Shown here: one piece after another, positions 32,891 through 41,082 of the stretch
How positions within the stretch are numbered: position 1 is the stretch's first letter
Layout of the letters: every line of letters begins with the position of its first letter
NCBI RefSeq assembly: GCF_002897295.1
Contig: NZ_BEXF01000021.1
Location: 46,376 to 110,375 of the forward strand
Origin: Brevibacillus reuszeri
GTDB taxonomy: Bacteria > Bacillota > Bacilli > Brevibacillales > Brevibacillaceae
Direction: 5' to 3'
DNA: 64,000 nt
Notes under the pieces: model-generated
What the model saw: only the letters and a program-made list of their open reading frames with translations
The model's database searches: none
What the model was told of the DNA's origin: nothing
Program-made: the position numbers and the translations under genes

Positions 32891-34108
32891 ATGTCTACAG
32901 CCTATTGGATTTCAAACGTTCGCTTGGAGAGCGGCTATCGTGTGGAAAATGAGAAAGTGGTGGCGACCAATACCGAAACCGCTCAATTGTTGATCGAGGA
33001 TGGTCGTATCGCGCAAATTGTATATGGACACATGCCACAGACTGAGCTGCCTACGCAGAATGCAGGGGGACTATTGGCGCTGCCGTCTTTTCGCGATATG
33101 CATATTCACATCGACAAAACGTATTATGGTGGTCCGTGGAAGGCGGTCACCCCGGTTAAAAATTTGCTGGGACGTCTGGAAGAAGAGAGCAAGCTGATGC
33201 CGAAGCTGTTGCCAACGGCACAGGAACGTGCGGAAAAAATGCTCGATTTGCTGTTGGCGGCGGGTTCCACGCAGATTCGTACTCATTGCAATATCGATCC
33301 TTATATCGGATTGAAAAACCTGGAGGCGACACTGGCTGCTATGGAAACCTTTAGCGGCAAGCTCCAGTGTGAAGTAGTAGCATTTCCACAGCAAGGTCTT
33401 CTGCAAAGCAATCAGGTGGAGAACATTCGCCAAGCTTTGAAAATGGGGGCTACTTTTGTAGGCGGGGTCGATCCGGCAACCGTAGATCAAAATATTGAAA
33501 AGTCACTGGCGACGATTTTTGAGCTGGCTGTAGAGGCAGATGCGCCGATCGATGTTCATTTGCATGACCCGGATCACTTGGGAATTTTCACCTTCAAAAG
33601 ACTTGCGAAAATGACAGAGGAAGCAGGCTGGCAAGGACGTGTAACGATCAGCCATGCACTTGCTCTGGCAGATATCAGCTTGGCAGAAGCGGCGGAGGTG
33701 GCAGAGATGCTGGCTGGACTCGGCATGTCCATTACCTCGACCGTGCCAGTCAATCGAGTGACGATTCCGATTCCGCTTTTGCATGAAAAGGGCGTATCCG
33801 TATCGCTTGGTGACGACAGTATCACTGATCACTGGTCCCCGTTTGGTCGCGGAGACAGCCTGGAAAAAGCGGGAGTCTTGGCGGAGCGTTTCCGTATGCA
33901 GGACGAGCGTTCCCTGTCACAGGCGCTTGGATTCATCACGGGTGGCAAAACACCGCTCGATAAAGAGGGGAATCGCATGTGGCCAAATGTGGGGGACGAG
34001 GCGGATATCGTCTTCGTCCATGCTACATCTTCAGCTGAGGCAGTGGCACGGAGAGCGAAGCGTCAGGCAGTTATGTTCCGTGGAAATGTCGTGTCGGGCG
34101 AGCTGTAA
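32891..34108 (+). CDS. Amidohydrolase, cytosine-deaminase-like (tandem copy 2)
   Basis: A 405-residue paralog of the preceding gene. Metal motifs: HIHIDK (about residue 74), HLHD (about 222), SHAL (about 251) and LGDDSITDHWSPFGRGD (about 305), where the Asp of the CodA GHDD block is kept. The different residues around this last motif (copy 1 has CDCVFD) suggest different substrates for the two copies. ATG follows AGAAAGGATG. A strong terminator (34134-34168) follows. No transporter is adjacent. Confidence 0.87.
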   Translation: MSTAYWISNVRLESGYRVENEKVVATNTETAQLLIEDGRIAQIVYGHMPQTELPTQNAGGLLALPSFRDMHIHIDKTYYGGPWKAVTPVKNLLGRLEEESKLMPKLLPTAQERAEKMLDLLLAAGSTQIRTHCNIDPYIGLKNLEATLAAMETFSGKLQCEVVAFPQQGLLQSNQVENIRQALKMGATFVGGVDPATVDQNIEKSLATIFELAVEADAPIDVHLHDPDHLGIFTFKRLAKMTEEAGWQGRVTISHALALADISLAEAAEVAEMLAGLGMSITSTVPVNRVTIPIPLLHEKGVSVSLGDDSITDHWSPFGRGDSLEKAGVLAERFRMQDERSLSQALGFITGGKTPLDKEGNRMWPNVGDEADIVFVHATSSAEAVARRAKRQAVMFRGNVVSGEL

Positions 34109-34133
34109 GACGACAAAAATAGATAGTAGAAGA

Positions 34134-34168
34134 GGAGGTAAAACCACTTGGGTTTTAGCCTCCTTTTT
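34134..34168 (+). terminator. Terminator after the amidohydrolase pair
   Basis: GGAGGTAAAACC (34134-34145) pairs with GGTTTTAGCCTCC (34151-34163), one bulged G, then five T. It lies between convergent genes. Confidence 0.8.
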
Positions 34169-34175
34169 CTTGTGT

Positions 34176-35390
34176 TCAGGACTGCTCAATCATAATCGGT
34201 AAGCTAGTGAGCGTAAATCCGTGCTTCAGGAGGTGTTCCTCCGGTCGAAAACCAGATGCGAAACGGATGCTGGGAAATCTGCGTATGAAGGAGCTGAGCG
34301 CAATCTGTGTCTCCAATCGTGCTAATGGAGCGCCGAGACAGAAGTGCTCACCATTCCCGAAAGTCAAATGATCGCGGCTATTCTTCCGGGTGATATCAAA
34401 CTGATTGGCATTTGCGAAATGATCCTCATCACGGTTAGCCGATGAAATCCAAGCAATAATGATGTCGCCTTTTTTCATCGGCGGCCCAAATATGTCAGTA
34501 TCTTCTGTTACTGTGCGATCCATGCTGGCGGTGAAGCGATAGCGAAGAACCTCTTCAGCAGCCCCGGGAATCAGACTTGGATCTTCGCGCAACTTGGGGT
34601 AAATCCCCTCGTCTATAAAACTGTAGAAAGCATTTGTTAACCAGGTCGTAGTTGTTTCATTTCCGGCGCCTAACAGTCCGATCCCTGTATAAACGATCTC
34701 TTCGTCTTTCAGACGTTCGCCATCGTATTCGGCTTGTGTCAGGTCAGAGAGGATATCATTTTGGGGATTTTTGCGCTTATGCTGGACCAACGGCAATAGA
34801 TACTCTGCGAAGGTCTGCATCGTTTGCCCCTTGAGCTTTGTCGTTTCTTCGATTCCTTCCGCATGATGAGGCATGAAAAGAATGTCTGACCATTCCTTGA
34901 TTTTTGCCCAATCCTGATTGGGAACTCCAAGCAGATCGGCGATTATCGTAACCGGGAGAGGCACAGCAAAATCTTTCATCATATCAATGGGCTTTGACAT
35001 GTCATCGCTTGCGATTTTGTCGATTAGCATGTCTGCAACTGCTTGGATACGTGGCTTCCATGATTCGAGACTGCGCGGGGTGAAGGCCTTGGCAAGCAAG
35101 CCCCGGCGCTTTCGATGCACAGGCGGATCGGAGAAGGAAAGATTGATCCCGTTATCCTGGACTGGAACCGGGATCAAACTGCGTTTGCGTTCGCTTGAAA
35201 ATGTTGTGAAATCAGAGAGAACACGTTTGACATCATCGTATCGAAAGACATTCCAAACGCGCTGCCCTTCATCGTAGAAAACAGGATGATGGTCTCGCAT
35301 CTCTTTGTACCAGGGGTAAGGATTCCAGCGTTCTGCATTTGATGAAAGCTTCGAGATTTCGTTTAAAAAGATGATATCCAAAGTGGCCAT
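34176..35390 (-). CDS. Cytochrome P450
   Basis: A 404-residue soluble bacterial P450. The I-helix oxygen-binding motif is GAGNETTTTWL (about 240-250), the K-helix ExxR is EEVLRYR (about 285), and the heme-binding loop FGNGEHFCLGAPLAR (about 345-360) carries the Cys ligand. It resembles the CYP107/BioI-like group that hydroxylates fatty acids or secondary metabolites. ATG 35390 is preceded by AGGAGGAC. No ferredoxin or reductase gene adjoins it, so it must use redox partners encoded elsewhere. Substrate unknown. Confidence 0.93.
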   Translation of the reverse strand: MATLDIIFLNEISKLSSNAERWNPYPWYKEMRDHHPVFYDEGQRVWNVFRYDDVKRVLSDFTTFSSERKRSLIPVPVQDNGINLSFSDPPVHRKRRGLLAKAFTPRSLESWKPRIQAVADMLIDKIASDDMSKPIDMMKDFAVPLPVTIIADLLGVPNQDWAKIKEWSDILFMPHHAEGIEETTKLKGQTMQTFAEYLLPLVQHKRKNPQNDILSDLTQAEYDGERLKDEEIVYTGIGLLGAGNETTTTWLTNAFYSFIDEGIYPKLREDPSLIPGAAEEVLRYRFTASMDRTVTEDTDIFGPPMKKGDIIIAWISSANRDEDHFANANQFDITRKNSRDHLTFGNGEHFCLGAPLARLETQIALSSFIRRFPSIRFASGFRPEEHLLKHGFTLTSLPIMIEQS

Positions 35391-35503
35391 TCTACTTGTC
35401 CTCCTGCATTTACTTGATGAACCAAATTGCTTTGGCAGTCAATGATTGTCACCAGTAATCTGCCCGCCATGGGCAAAGCTTACCCGGTTAAAGGAGAATT
35501 CAA

Positions 35504-36367
35504 ATGAACTTTGTTGACCAGCTAATAAATAAAAAAATCAAATTTCGCCTTATCCCGCAGTGGGGATCGTACCTTCGAAAACAATGGGAGAACACATTCG
35601 CCAATCATCTAAGCGAGGATGAGAAAAAATCGATATATCTAAATACCAGGGGCGGATATCTATGGCACCTGTTTAGTTATAATAGTAGGGAGCGTTTGGA
35701 CCGAGACGCCGCCAATGAAGCTTTCGACAACGAAGCAAAAGGCGCGTGCTTTGTGTTTTACCAACATTCCAATGCTGCCATTCTCATCGAGGACGCTTCT
35801 CTCTTAAAAGTAGAGGATCTGCAAGGGAAGCGCGATTTTTATACAGATGATATGTATATCATGGATAAAAACGGGGAGTGGACGTATGTTATCACTCACG
35901 AAACGGGATGGTGTGGACCGTACTTTTGCCGGCAATCGGATGGCATAAACACTATGGAAAGGACGGGAAAAGATATGCAGATTAAACTGACAAGCGTTTT
36001 TGTGGATGATCAGGATAAAGCCCACAAATTTTACACGGAGGTGTTAGGGTTTGTCACCAAAAGAGACATTCCTATTGGAGGAGCCAAATGGCTAACAGTC
36101 GTTTCTCCTGAAGAGCCGGATGGAGTGGAGCTACTGTTGGAGCCAAACGGGAACCCTGCCGCTAGCGCCTATCAGAAAGGTATTTTTGACCAAGGAATTC
36201 CTGCCACAGCCTTTCTCGTGGATGACGTCCAAAAAGAGTATGAGAGACTGAAGGCACTGGGTGTCGCATTTAAGAGGGAGCCAACGATGGCAGGAGAGGT
36301 CACACTTGCGATTCTTAACGATACATGCGGAAACCTGATCCAAATTTATCAGGTCCATGCAACATAG
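35504..36367 (+). CDS. DUF4275-like domain fused to a glyoxalase/VOC domain
   Basis: A 287-residue protein of two unrelated parts. Residues 1-155 resemble the small DUF4275 proteins (WGSYLRKQWENTFANHLSE, GGYLWHLFSYN, ETGWCGPYF). Residues about 161-287 are a complete VOC domain (IKLTSVFVDDQDKAHKFYTE, LEPNGNP, GNLIQIYQ) of the kind annotated as glyoxalase/bleomycin-resistance-like. The junction contains MERTGKDMQIKLTS, where an old start codon with a GGAAAGGA-like RBS (35952-35966) for a separate VOC gene can still be seen. I infer a fusion of two neighbouring genes by loss of a stop. Function unknown. Confidence 0.75.
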   Translation: MNFVDQLINKKIKFRLIPQWGSYLRKQWENTFANHLSEDEKKSIYLNTRGGYLWHLFSYNSRERLDRDAANEAFDNEAKGACFVFYQHSNAAILIEDASLLKVEDLQGKRDFYTDDMYIMDKNGEWTYVITHETGWCGPYFCRQSDGINTMERTGKDMQIKLTSVFVDDQDKAHKFYTEVLGFVTKRDIPIGGAKWLTVVSPEEPDGVELLLEPNGNPAASAYQKGIFDQGIPATAFLVDDVQKEYERLKALGVAFKREPTMAGEVTLAILNDTCGNLIQIYQVHAT

Positions 36368-36377
36368 TGGATAAAGC

Positions 36378-36420
36378 AAAGCCTGATTGCACAGGGATTA
36401 CGTGTGATCAGGCTTTTGAG
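36378..36420. terminator. Bidirectional terminator between VOC-fusion and reductase genes
   Basis: AAAGCCTGAT (36378-36387) and ATCAGGCTTT (36407-36416) form a perfect 10-bp stem with an inner CAC/GTG pair; it is flanked by A on the left and T on the right and lies between convergent genes. Confidence 0.8.
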
Positions 36421-36424
36421 TTTT

Positions 36425-37486
36425 CTAGGTTAAAACGGGTTGCTTTTGGTAGCCCCGAATGATCGAGGTAAGCAGAGCTTTGTTCATCTCCAACTCGTTA
36501 CGGTTTACCTTGTGTAATAGATCTCTTGTATTATCAGTTGGGAAGTGGAGTGTACGAGTAAAATATTCTTTAAATATGCCCATGGATACGTGAAACACTT
36601 TTTCCTCTTCTGATAATGGCTCGTTCGATTCATAGGGGATCGCCTGCAAATTAGGAAAATCCAGAACCTCTTTGATACACTCGATGACTAATTCCTGTGT
36701 GGGCGGAGCCGGATTGGATGCGTGGTAGATCGTCTTGTTTTGGGCGTGTATGAGCGCTGCTACCAACACAGAGGTTACATAATCAACGGGAACGAGATTC
36801 GTCTGGACGTTTACATCCAACCGTATTCGGTATGCTTGGTTTTGCCAGCCCGATGTGCGGGAGGCTCTTTTTTTGAGGACACATAGACCTTTTAACAATC
36901 CATACAGACCAAAATTCGTATCAGCTTCGCCTGTTCGCGAATCACCGATGATGATGGACGGTCTGACGATGACGACCTCCATATTATCGCTATGGGAGAA
37001 AACGAGATGTTCAGCCAGGCATTTTGATTCTTCGTAATGATTTACAAAAGATCGTTCCGGACTGTACAGCGCTTCCTGTCCCGTGACTTCTTTCCCCACC
37101 GTATAAGCTGTACTTACATAGATAAAACGTCTTGCCCCGATTCCTTCAGCAAATAGCAGTGTGTTTTTCGTCCCGTCTACATTGACTGTAAACGTTTGCG
37201 ATTTATGGGCTGGATCAAAGGAAAGGAAGGCAGCCAGATGATACACAGCATCTATTTTGTGCTGTACGCGCTGCAGGTCCTGCTGAGTTAAACCGAGCCC
37301 TGGAAGTGAGACATCGCCCATCATTATATGTATTTTTGATTTGTCCTTATCGGCAAAGCTTTGCAGCAATTGACTCGCTTTCTTTTCATTTCGTGCAAGC
37401 AGGAAAAGGGTATGGCCCTCATTTACTAAATCTTGTGATAGCTTTTTTCCGAGAAAACCAGTTGCTCCTGTTACGAGGATGTTCAT
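36425..37486 (-). CDS. SDR family oxidoreductase, NAD-binding-4 (thioester-reductase-like) type
   Basis: A 353-residue extended short-chain dehydrogenase. The cofactor motif GATGFLG is at residues 7-13, DAVYHLAA near 80, and the active site YVSTAYTVG with HYEESKCLAE (YxxxK) near 120-160. It resembles the terminal reductase domain of carboxylic acid reductases and the male-sterility proteins, which reduce acyl thioesters or act as epimerase-like reductases. Here it is a free-standing protein without carrier or adenylation domains. Substrate unknown. Confidence 0.82.
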   Translation of the reverse strand: MNILVTGATGFLGKKLSQDLVNEGHTLFLLARNEKKASQLLQSFADKDKSKIHIMMGDVSLPGLGLTQQDLQRVQHKIDAVYHLAAFLSFDPAHKSQTFTVNVDGTKNTLLFAEGIGARRFIYVSTAYTVGKEVTGQEALYSPERSFVNHYEESKCLAEHLVFSHSDNMEVVIVRPSIIIGDSRTGEADTNFGLYGLLKGLCVLKKRASRTSGWQNQAYRIRLDVNVQTNLVPVDYVTSVLVAALIHAQNKTIYHASNPAPPTQELVIECIKEVLDFPNLQAIPYESNEPLSEEEKVFHVSMGIFKEYFTRTLHFPTDNTRDLLHKVNRNELEMNKALLTSIIRGYQKQPVLT

Positions 37487-37652
37487 TTGATTTTACCAGC
37501 TCCGTACTCTTTCGATATAGGGTGAACTTTTCAACTCGAAGGTAGAGATATAAGTGTATCAATATTCAATTATATCGAAGGGAGAGAGGATGTGACGAAA
37601 GAGGTTTGAACGATCTGGTGAACGATGAACCTTATTGGCTGGAAAAGCAAGC

Positions 37653-37690
37653 TTCACTGACCGTAGTTGTCAGGTAAGCAAAGTTATCAT
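37653..37690 (+). promoter_or_regulatory. Conserved element upstream of the first dinB-family gene
   Basis: The inverted repeat ACTGAC-N7-GTCAGG lies within a 26-bp stretch (37653-37678) that is identical at 23 positions to 63236-63261 upstream of the second dinB-family gene. GTTATCAT (37683-37690) follows at the same offset (30 bp) as GTTATGAT there. TATCAT could be a -10 box with a poor -35, as at activator-dependent promoters. Confidence 0.6.
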
Positions 37691-37743
37691 AAAGCTAACG
37701 ATGGATTCCTATAGTGAACAGAGGGAAAAGAAAGGGGCTATTC

Positions 37744-38256
37744 ATGATGACAATGACTGAACATGTAAAATCGATGTATGACTTCCATACGTGGGCAAAT
37801 CAAACATTGTTTAACCGGCTGAGGGAGCTTCCGGAAGAGGTATACACACAAGAAGTACAGAGCGTGTTCCCGACCGTGGCAAAAGTAATGAATCACATTT
37901 ACATGGTAGACCACAGCTGGCTCACCATCATGAGTGGCGTGGACATGCGCGAGGCGATGAGTGGTGTAGGGGAATTGGAGAAACAACTGGAGACAAAGAA
38001 TGTTGTAGAATTGCAAGCCATGTATAGAGAGCTGGCTGAGCGATTTACAGCCTTTTTCGATCAAGAGCCTGACTTGGAAAGAAAGCTTGTTCTCGACAAT
38101 CCATATGCTAGTATCCGGGATACCAGCCTGGCAGAAATGGTGCTGCAAGTGGTGAATCACGGTACGTATCATCGTGGAAATGTTACGGCCATGCTGCGTC
38201 AAATGGGTCACGCTTCTGTCATGACGGAGTATGCAGCTTACTGGTATTGGGGCTAG
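37744..38256 (+). CDS. DinB family protein (paralog 1)
   Basis: A 170-residue four-helix-bundle protein of the DinB/YfiT-like metalloenzyme group. The three His that bind a metal are in MNHIYMVDHSWL (about residues 49-60) and NHGTYHRGN (about 140-148). The start ATG 37744 follows AAAGAAAGGGG. Members include bacillithiol S-transferases and related thiol-dependent enzymes, but most are uncharacterised. It is clearly a paralog of the gene at 63312 (FHTWANQTLF versus YHLWANEKVF), and both share an upstream DNA element. Confidence 0.87.
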   Translation: MMTMTEHVKSMYDFHTWANQTLFNRLRELPEEVYTQEVQSVFPTVAKVMNHIYMVDHSWLTIMSGVDMREAMSGVGELEKQLETKNVVELQAMYRELAERFTAFFDQEPDLERKLVLDNPYASIRDTSLAEMVLQVVNHGTYHRGNVTAMLRQMGHASVMTEYAAYWYWG

Positions 38257-38304
38257 TGCGGGAATAGAGTCGGGCCGGGAGAATTTTTCTTCTGGCCCAA
38301 CTTG

Positions 38305-38333
38305 TTGACAAATGGAAAAATCAGTCCTATAAT
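38305..38333 (+). promoter_or_regulatory. Perfect consensus sigma-A promoter of the mhq-like operon
   Basis: TTGACA (38305-38310), 17 bp, TATAAT (38328-38333): both boxes and the spacing are perfect. Such a strong promoter is normally held by a repressor, and an operator follows at once. Confidence 0.85.
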
Positions 38334-38351
38334 TATCTTAAATTCAAGATA
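38334..38351 (+). promoter_or_regulatory. MhqR-like operator 1
   Basis: TATCTTAAATTCAAGATA is an inverted repeat (TATCTT/AAGATA around AATT) that begins next to the -10 box. It resembles the MhqR operator of B. subtilis, TATCTCGAATTCGAGATA. Confidence 0.65.
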
Positions 38352-38460
38352 ATCATTTTTAAAGCAATTAATGTTCGCCATCCTACTTCCCCAACCTATC
38401 GATTGATCAACAATCGTAAAAAGATGGAGGTACACCAGAAATCAAAAATCGATTGTTAAA

Positions 38461-38478
38461 TATCTCTAATTTGAGATA
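38461..38478 (+). promoter_or_regulatory. MhqR-like operator 2
   Basis: TATCTCTAATTTGAGATA, with perfect TATCTC/GAGATA arms identical to those of the B. subtilis MhqR box. It lies 53 bp before the nitroreductase gene and within the spacer of a weak second promoter (TTGTTA 38454, TATACC 38477). Confidence 0.7.
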
Positions 38479-38531
38479 TACCGTTTTGTAATAAAAATTC
38501 TGAACGAAGAAATGTTCGAGGAGGCAATTCC

Positions 38532-39158
38532 ATGAGTGAGTTCACTACCTTGGTGAAAAACCGTCGATCCGCTAACAAATTTTTGGAGAATGTTCCGATT
38601 TCACGGGAAGAGCTGGATGAAATCATGAACCTGGTCAAATACGCACCGTCTGCATTTAATTTGCAACACACACATTATGTAGTTGTACTTGATCCTGAAA
38701 CAAAAGAGCGTGTATATGAAGCAGCATCGAGGCAGTATAAGGTAAAAACGGCGTCGGCTGTCATTCTCGTTCTAGGTGACAAGGAAGCCCAGCAAAACGT
38801 AGGACCGATTCATGAGGGATTGCTTCATTTAGGTGTGATGGATCAGCGTGAATTTGATCATACGGTTTCCTCCGTCCAAGCTTTTTATGAAACTGGTGGC
38901 GATTCGTTCAAACGGGACGAGGCCATCCGCAATGCGAGCTTGTCCGCCATGCTGTTCATGCTGGTTGCAAAAGACAAGGGCTGGGACACGTGTCCGATGA
39001 TTGGTTTTGATCCAAAGGCAGTACAGCAAATTCTAAACATCCCGGATCAATATGTGCCAGCGATGATGATCACGATTGGGAAAGAGGATAATTCCAGCCA
39101 GCGAGTGAGAGGCTATCGCAAGCCAGTCGGTGAGTTTGTCAGCTACGATTCATTTTGA
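38532..39158 (+). CDS. mhqN: Nitroreductase family protein, MhqN-like
   Basis: A 208-residue FMN-dependent NAD(P)H nitroreductase. The N-terminal FMN site KNRRSANKF (about 8-16) and YAPSAFNLQHTHYVVV (about 37-52) are clear, with the C-terminal GKEDNSSQRVRGYRKP. It resembles YodC/YdgI/MhqN. It is the first gene of an operon with a ring-cleaving dioxygenase and an MhqD-type hydrolase, the gene set that in B. subtilis detoxifies quinones under MhqR. ATG follows GAGGAGG. Confidence 0.88.
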   Translation: MSEFTTLVKNRRSANKFLENVPISREELDEIMNLVKYAPSAFNLQHTHYVVVLDPETKERVYEAASRQYKVKTASAVILVLGDKEAQQNVGPIHEGLLHLGVMDQREFDHTVSSVQAFYETGGDSFKRDEAIRNASLSAMLFMLVAKDKGWDTCPMIGFDPKAVQQILNIPDQYVPAMMITIGKEDNSSQRVRGYRKPVGEFVSYDSF

Positions 39159-39215
39159 GCATAGCCTGCTCGATTAACTAAAACCTAATGAAACGATAAA
39201 CAGGAGGGTACTCAA

Positions 39216-40163
39216 ATGACACAACAAACAGCAGGAATTCACCATATCACAGCTTTTGTAAAAAATGCACAGGATAACGTCGACTTCTACGCAGGGCTTC
39301 TGGGGCTGCGTCTCGTGAAAAAAACAATTAACTTTGATGCTCCTGAAGTCTATCATCTCTACTTCGGTAATGAAGTAGGAAGTCCGGGAACAGCCATTAC
39401 CTTCTTTCCATGGGAAACATCTCGTGCGGGGCGCATTGGCGGTGGTCAGGTAGGCTATACGACCTTCCTCGTTCCGGTTGGTTCGCTGTCCTTTTGGGAA
39501 GAGCGCCTGACGAAATTCGAGGTAGCGTATAAACGCGTGGAGCGTTTTAACGAAACGTATTTGCAGTTTGCGGATAAAGACGGTCTGCAGCTGGAGATCG
39601 TGGAGCGCGAGGGAGGACCTGCGAGCAAGTGGAGCTTTGGCGGTGTCCCCGCAGATAAAGCGATCAAAGGCTTTGGTGGCGCGATTTTGTACAGTGTAGC
39701 GCCAACCTACACGATGGCTGTTCTGGAAAAGCTGATGGGACTGCAAAAAGTAGGAGAAGAGAACGGACTGGTTCGTTTTAAAGCGAAAGGTGATTTGGGC
39801 AATGTCATCGACATCAATGCAGAGCCAATGCCTAGAGGCGCGGGTGGTGCGGGAACCGTCCATCATATCGCTTGGCGTGCAAGCGACGACCAAGATCATC
39901 GCATGTGGCAGGAGCGTGTGGCGCAGTCGGGCTTGCACCCTACAGACATCATCGACCGACAATACTTCAATGCGATTTACTTCCGTGAGCCAGGAGAAAT
40001 CTTGTTTGAAATCGCCACCGATCCTCCAGGATTTACACGGGATGAGCCATTCGAGTCGCTGGGTGAAAAGCTGATGCTGCCAGAGTGGTATGAACCGCGT
40101 CGTGCTCAGATCGAGCAAGGCTTGACGCCAATTACCGTACGCGTTTTGGAGGGTGACAAGTAA
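39216..40163 (+). CDS. mhqO: Ring-cleaving dioxygenase, MhqO/MhqE-like
   Basis: A 315-residue protein with two VOC modules. The metal ligands of an extradiol-type dioxygenase are visible as GIHHITAF (about residue 9), VHHIAW (about 222) and ILFEIAT (about 268). Family blocks include FYAGLLGLRLVKKTINFD and GSPGTAITFFPWE. In B. subtilis the homologues MhqO, MhqA and MhqE are induced by hydroquinones and thought to open their ring with O2. Its stop codon overlaps the next start by one base. ATG follows AGGAGGG. Confidence 0.9.
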   Translation: MTQQTAGIHHITAFVKNAQDNVDFYAGLLGLRLVKKTINFDAPEVYHLYFGNEVGSPGTAITFFPWETSRAGRIGGGQVGYTTFLVPVGSLSFWEERLTKFEVAYKRVERFNETYLQFADKDGLQLEIVEREGGPASKWSFGGVPADKAIKGFGGAILYSVAPTYTMAVLEKLMGLQKVGEENGLVRFKAKGDLGNVIDINAEPMPRGAGGAGTVHHIAWRASDDQDHRMWQERVAQSGLHPTDIIDRQYFNAIYFREPGEILFEIATDPPGFTRDEPFESLGEKLMLPEWYEPRRAQIEQGLTPITVRVLEGDK

Positions 40164-40774
40164 TGAAGCACATTTTTCGTAAAGGAACTGATCCTGCGGC
40201 ACCAACCTTACTGCTTCTCCATGGGACAGGAGGCGATGAGAACGACTTGCTTCCTCTCGCTGACCGCATTCATCCAGGCGCCTCTGTCTTGAGCGTGCGC
40301 GGCAATGTACTGGAAAATGGCATGCCTAGATTTTTTCGTCGTCTGGCCGAGGGTGTCTTTGATGAAGAAGATCTCGTATTCCGTACGCAAGAGCTGAATG
40401 AATTTCTGGAACAGGCGTCCGTAGAATACAAATTTGAGCGCGACAACATCGTCGCTGTCGGCTATTCCAATGGCGCCAATATCGCCGGAAGCCTGTTGTT
40501 CCATTATCCTGATGTGTTAAAAGGGGCGATTTTGTACCACCCGATGGTTCCAAGACGGGGCATTCCACTGCCGGACATGTCGCGGGTACCAGTGTTTATT
40601 GGTGCAGGTACGAACGATCCGATTTGCTCACCGCTGGAAACGAAGGAATTGCAGCAGCTGCTGTCAGAAGCAGGCGCTGCGGTTACACTGCATTGGGAAT
40701 CGTACGGTCATCAGCTTACTGTCAAAGAAGTAGATGCTTCTGCACAGTGGTTTGCGGATACTTTTAGCGAGTAA
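40163..40774 (+). CDS. mhqD: Carboxylesterase/hydrolase, MhqD-like
   Basis: A 203-residue alpha/beta hydrolase. LLLLHGTGGDENDL (about 14-27), the nucleophile GYSNGA (Ser near 97), Asp in GTNDPICSP (about 149) and His in SYGHQL (about 182) complete the catalytic triad. It belongs to the phospholipase/carboxylesterase group and matches MhqD, the partner of the MhqE dioxygenase in B. subtilis. ATG 40163 overlaps the dioxygenase stop codon. Confidence 0.9.
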   Translation: MKHIFRKGTDPAAPTLLLLHGTGGDENDLLPLADRIHPGASVLSVRGNVLENGMPRFFRRLAEGVFDEEDLVFRTQELNEFLEQASVEYKFERDNIVAVGYSNGANIAGSLLFHYPDVLKGAILYHPMVPRRGIPLPDMSRVPVFIGAGTNDPICSPLETKELQQLLSEAGAAVTLHWESYGHQLTVKEVDASAQWFADTFSE

Positions 40775-40795
40775 TTTCATCTAGTATTGAAAAAG

Positions 40796-40833
40796 AGCAG
40801 CAGGATCAAGCCGATTCTGTTGCTTTTTCCTTT
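40796..40833 (+). terminator. Terminator of the mhq-like operon
   Basis: AGCAGCAGGATC (40796-40807) pairs with GATTCTGTTGCT (40813-40824) with two G-U pairs, then TTTT CC TTTTTTT. Confidence 0.75.
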
Positions 40834-40901
40834 TTTTACCCGGTAAAACGGAGGAAGTCTGCTCATTTAATCAACTGTTTAAGAGCTTCTCAACAAAAAA
40901 T

Positions 40902-40935
40902 AAGCCATTGTTGCCTCAGGTGATGATGGCTTTTT
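40902..40935 (+). terminator. Second hairpin in the 40775-41082 gap
   Basis: AAGCCAT (40902-40908) and ATGGCTT (40926-40932) with inner TTGCC/GGTGA pairing, then TTTTT. The rest of this 308-bp gap holds no recognisable gene; TCATCAGTCGTTCATA near 40988 may belong to the RND promoter. Confidence 0.55.
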
Positions 40936-41082
40936 GTCGTAGTTTTTGTCGTAGGTAGTCCGTCCCCATTTCGTCAAGGTTTGTTCATCAGTCGTTCATA
41001 TTGAGCCTCTATAGTGATCTACGTAGCCTGATCTGCCCGCATGAGGTGGATGAGAAAAGGGAGCAAAGGGGGCGAAAGACGA

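Noticed and set aside
38271..38298. GGGCC...GGCCC hairpin after the first dinB-family gene as a terminator
   Set aside because: It pairs only with several G-U pairs and lacks a T-run; it runs directly into the mhq promoter. It may still terminate weakly.
39174..40205. Long open frame (about 343 codons) on the minus strand across the dioxygenase gene
   Set aside because: It mirrors the dioxygenase coding sequence, lacks family motifs and has no ribosome binding site.
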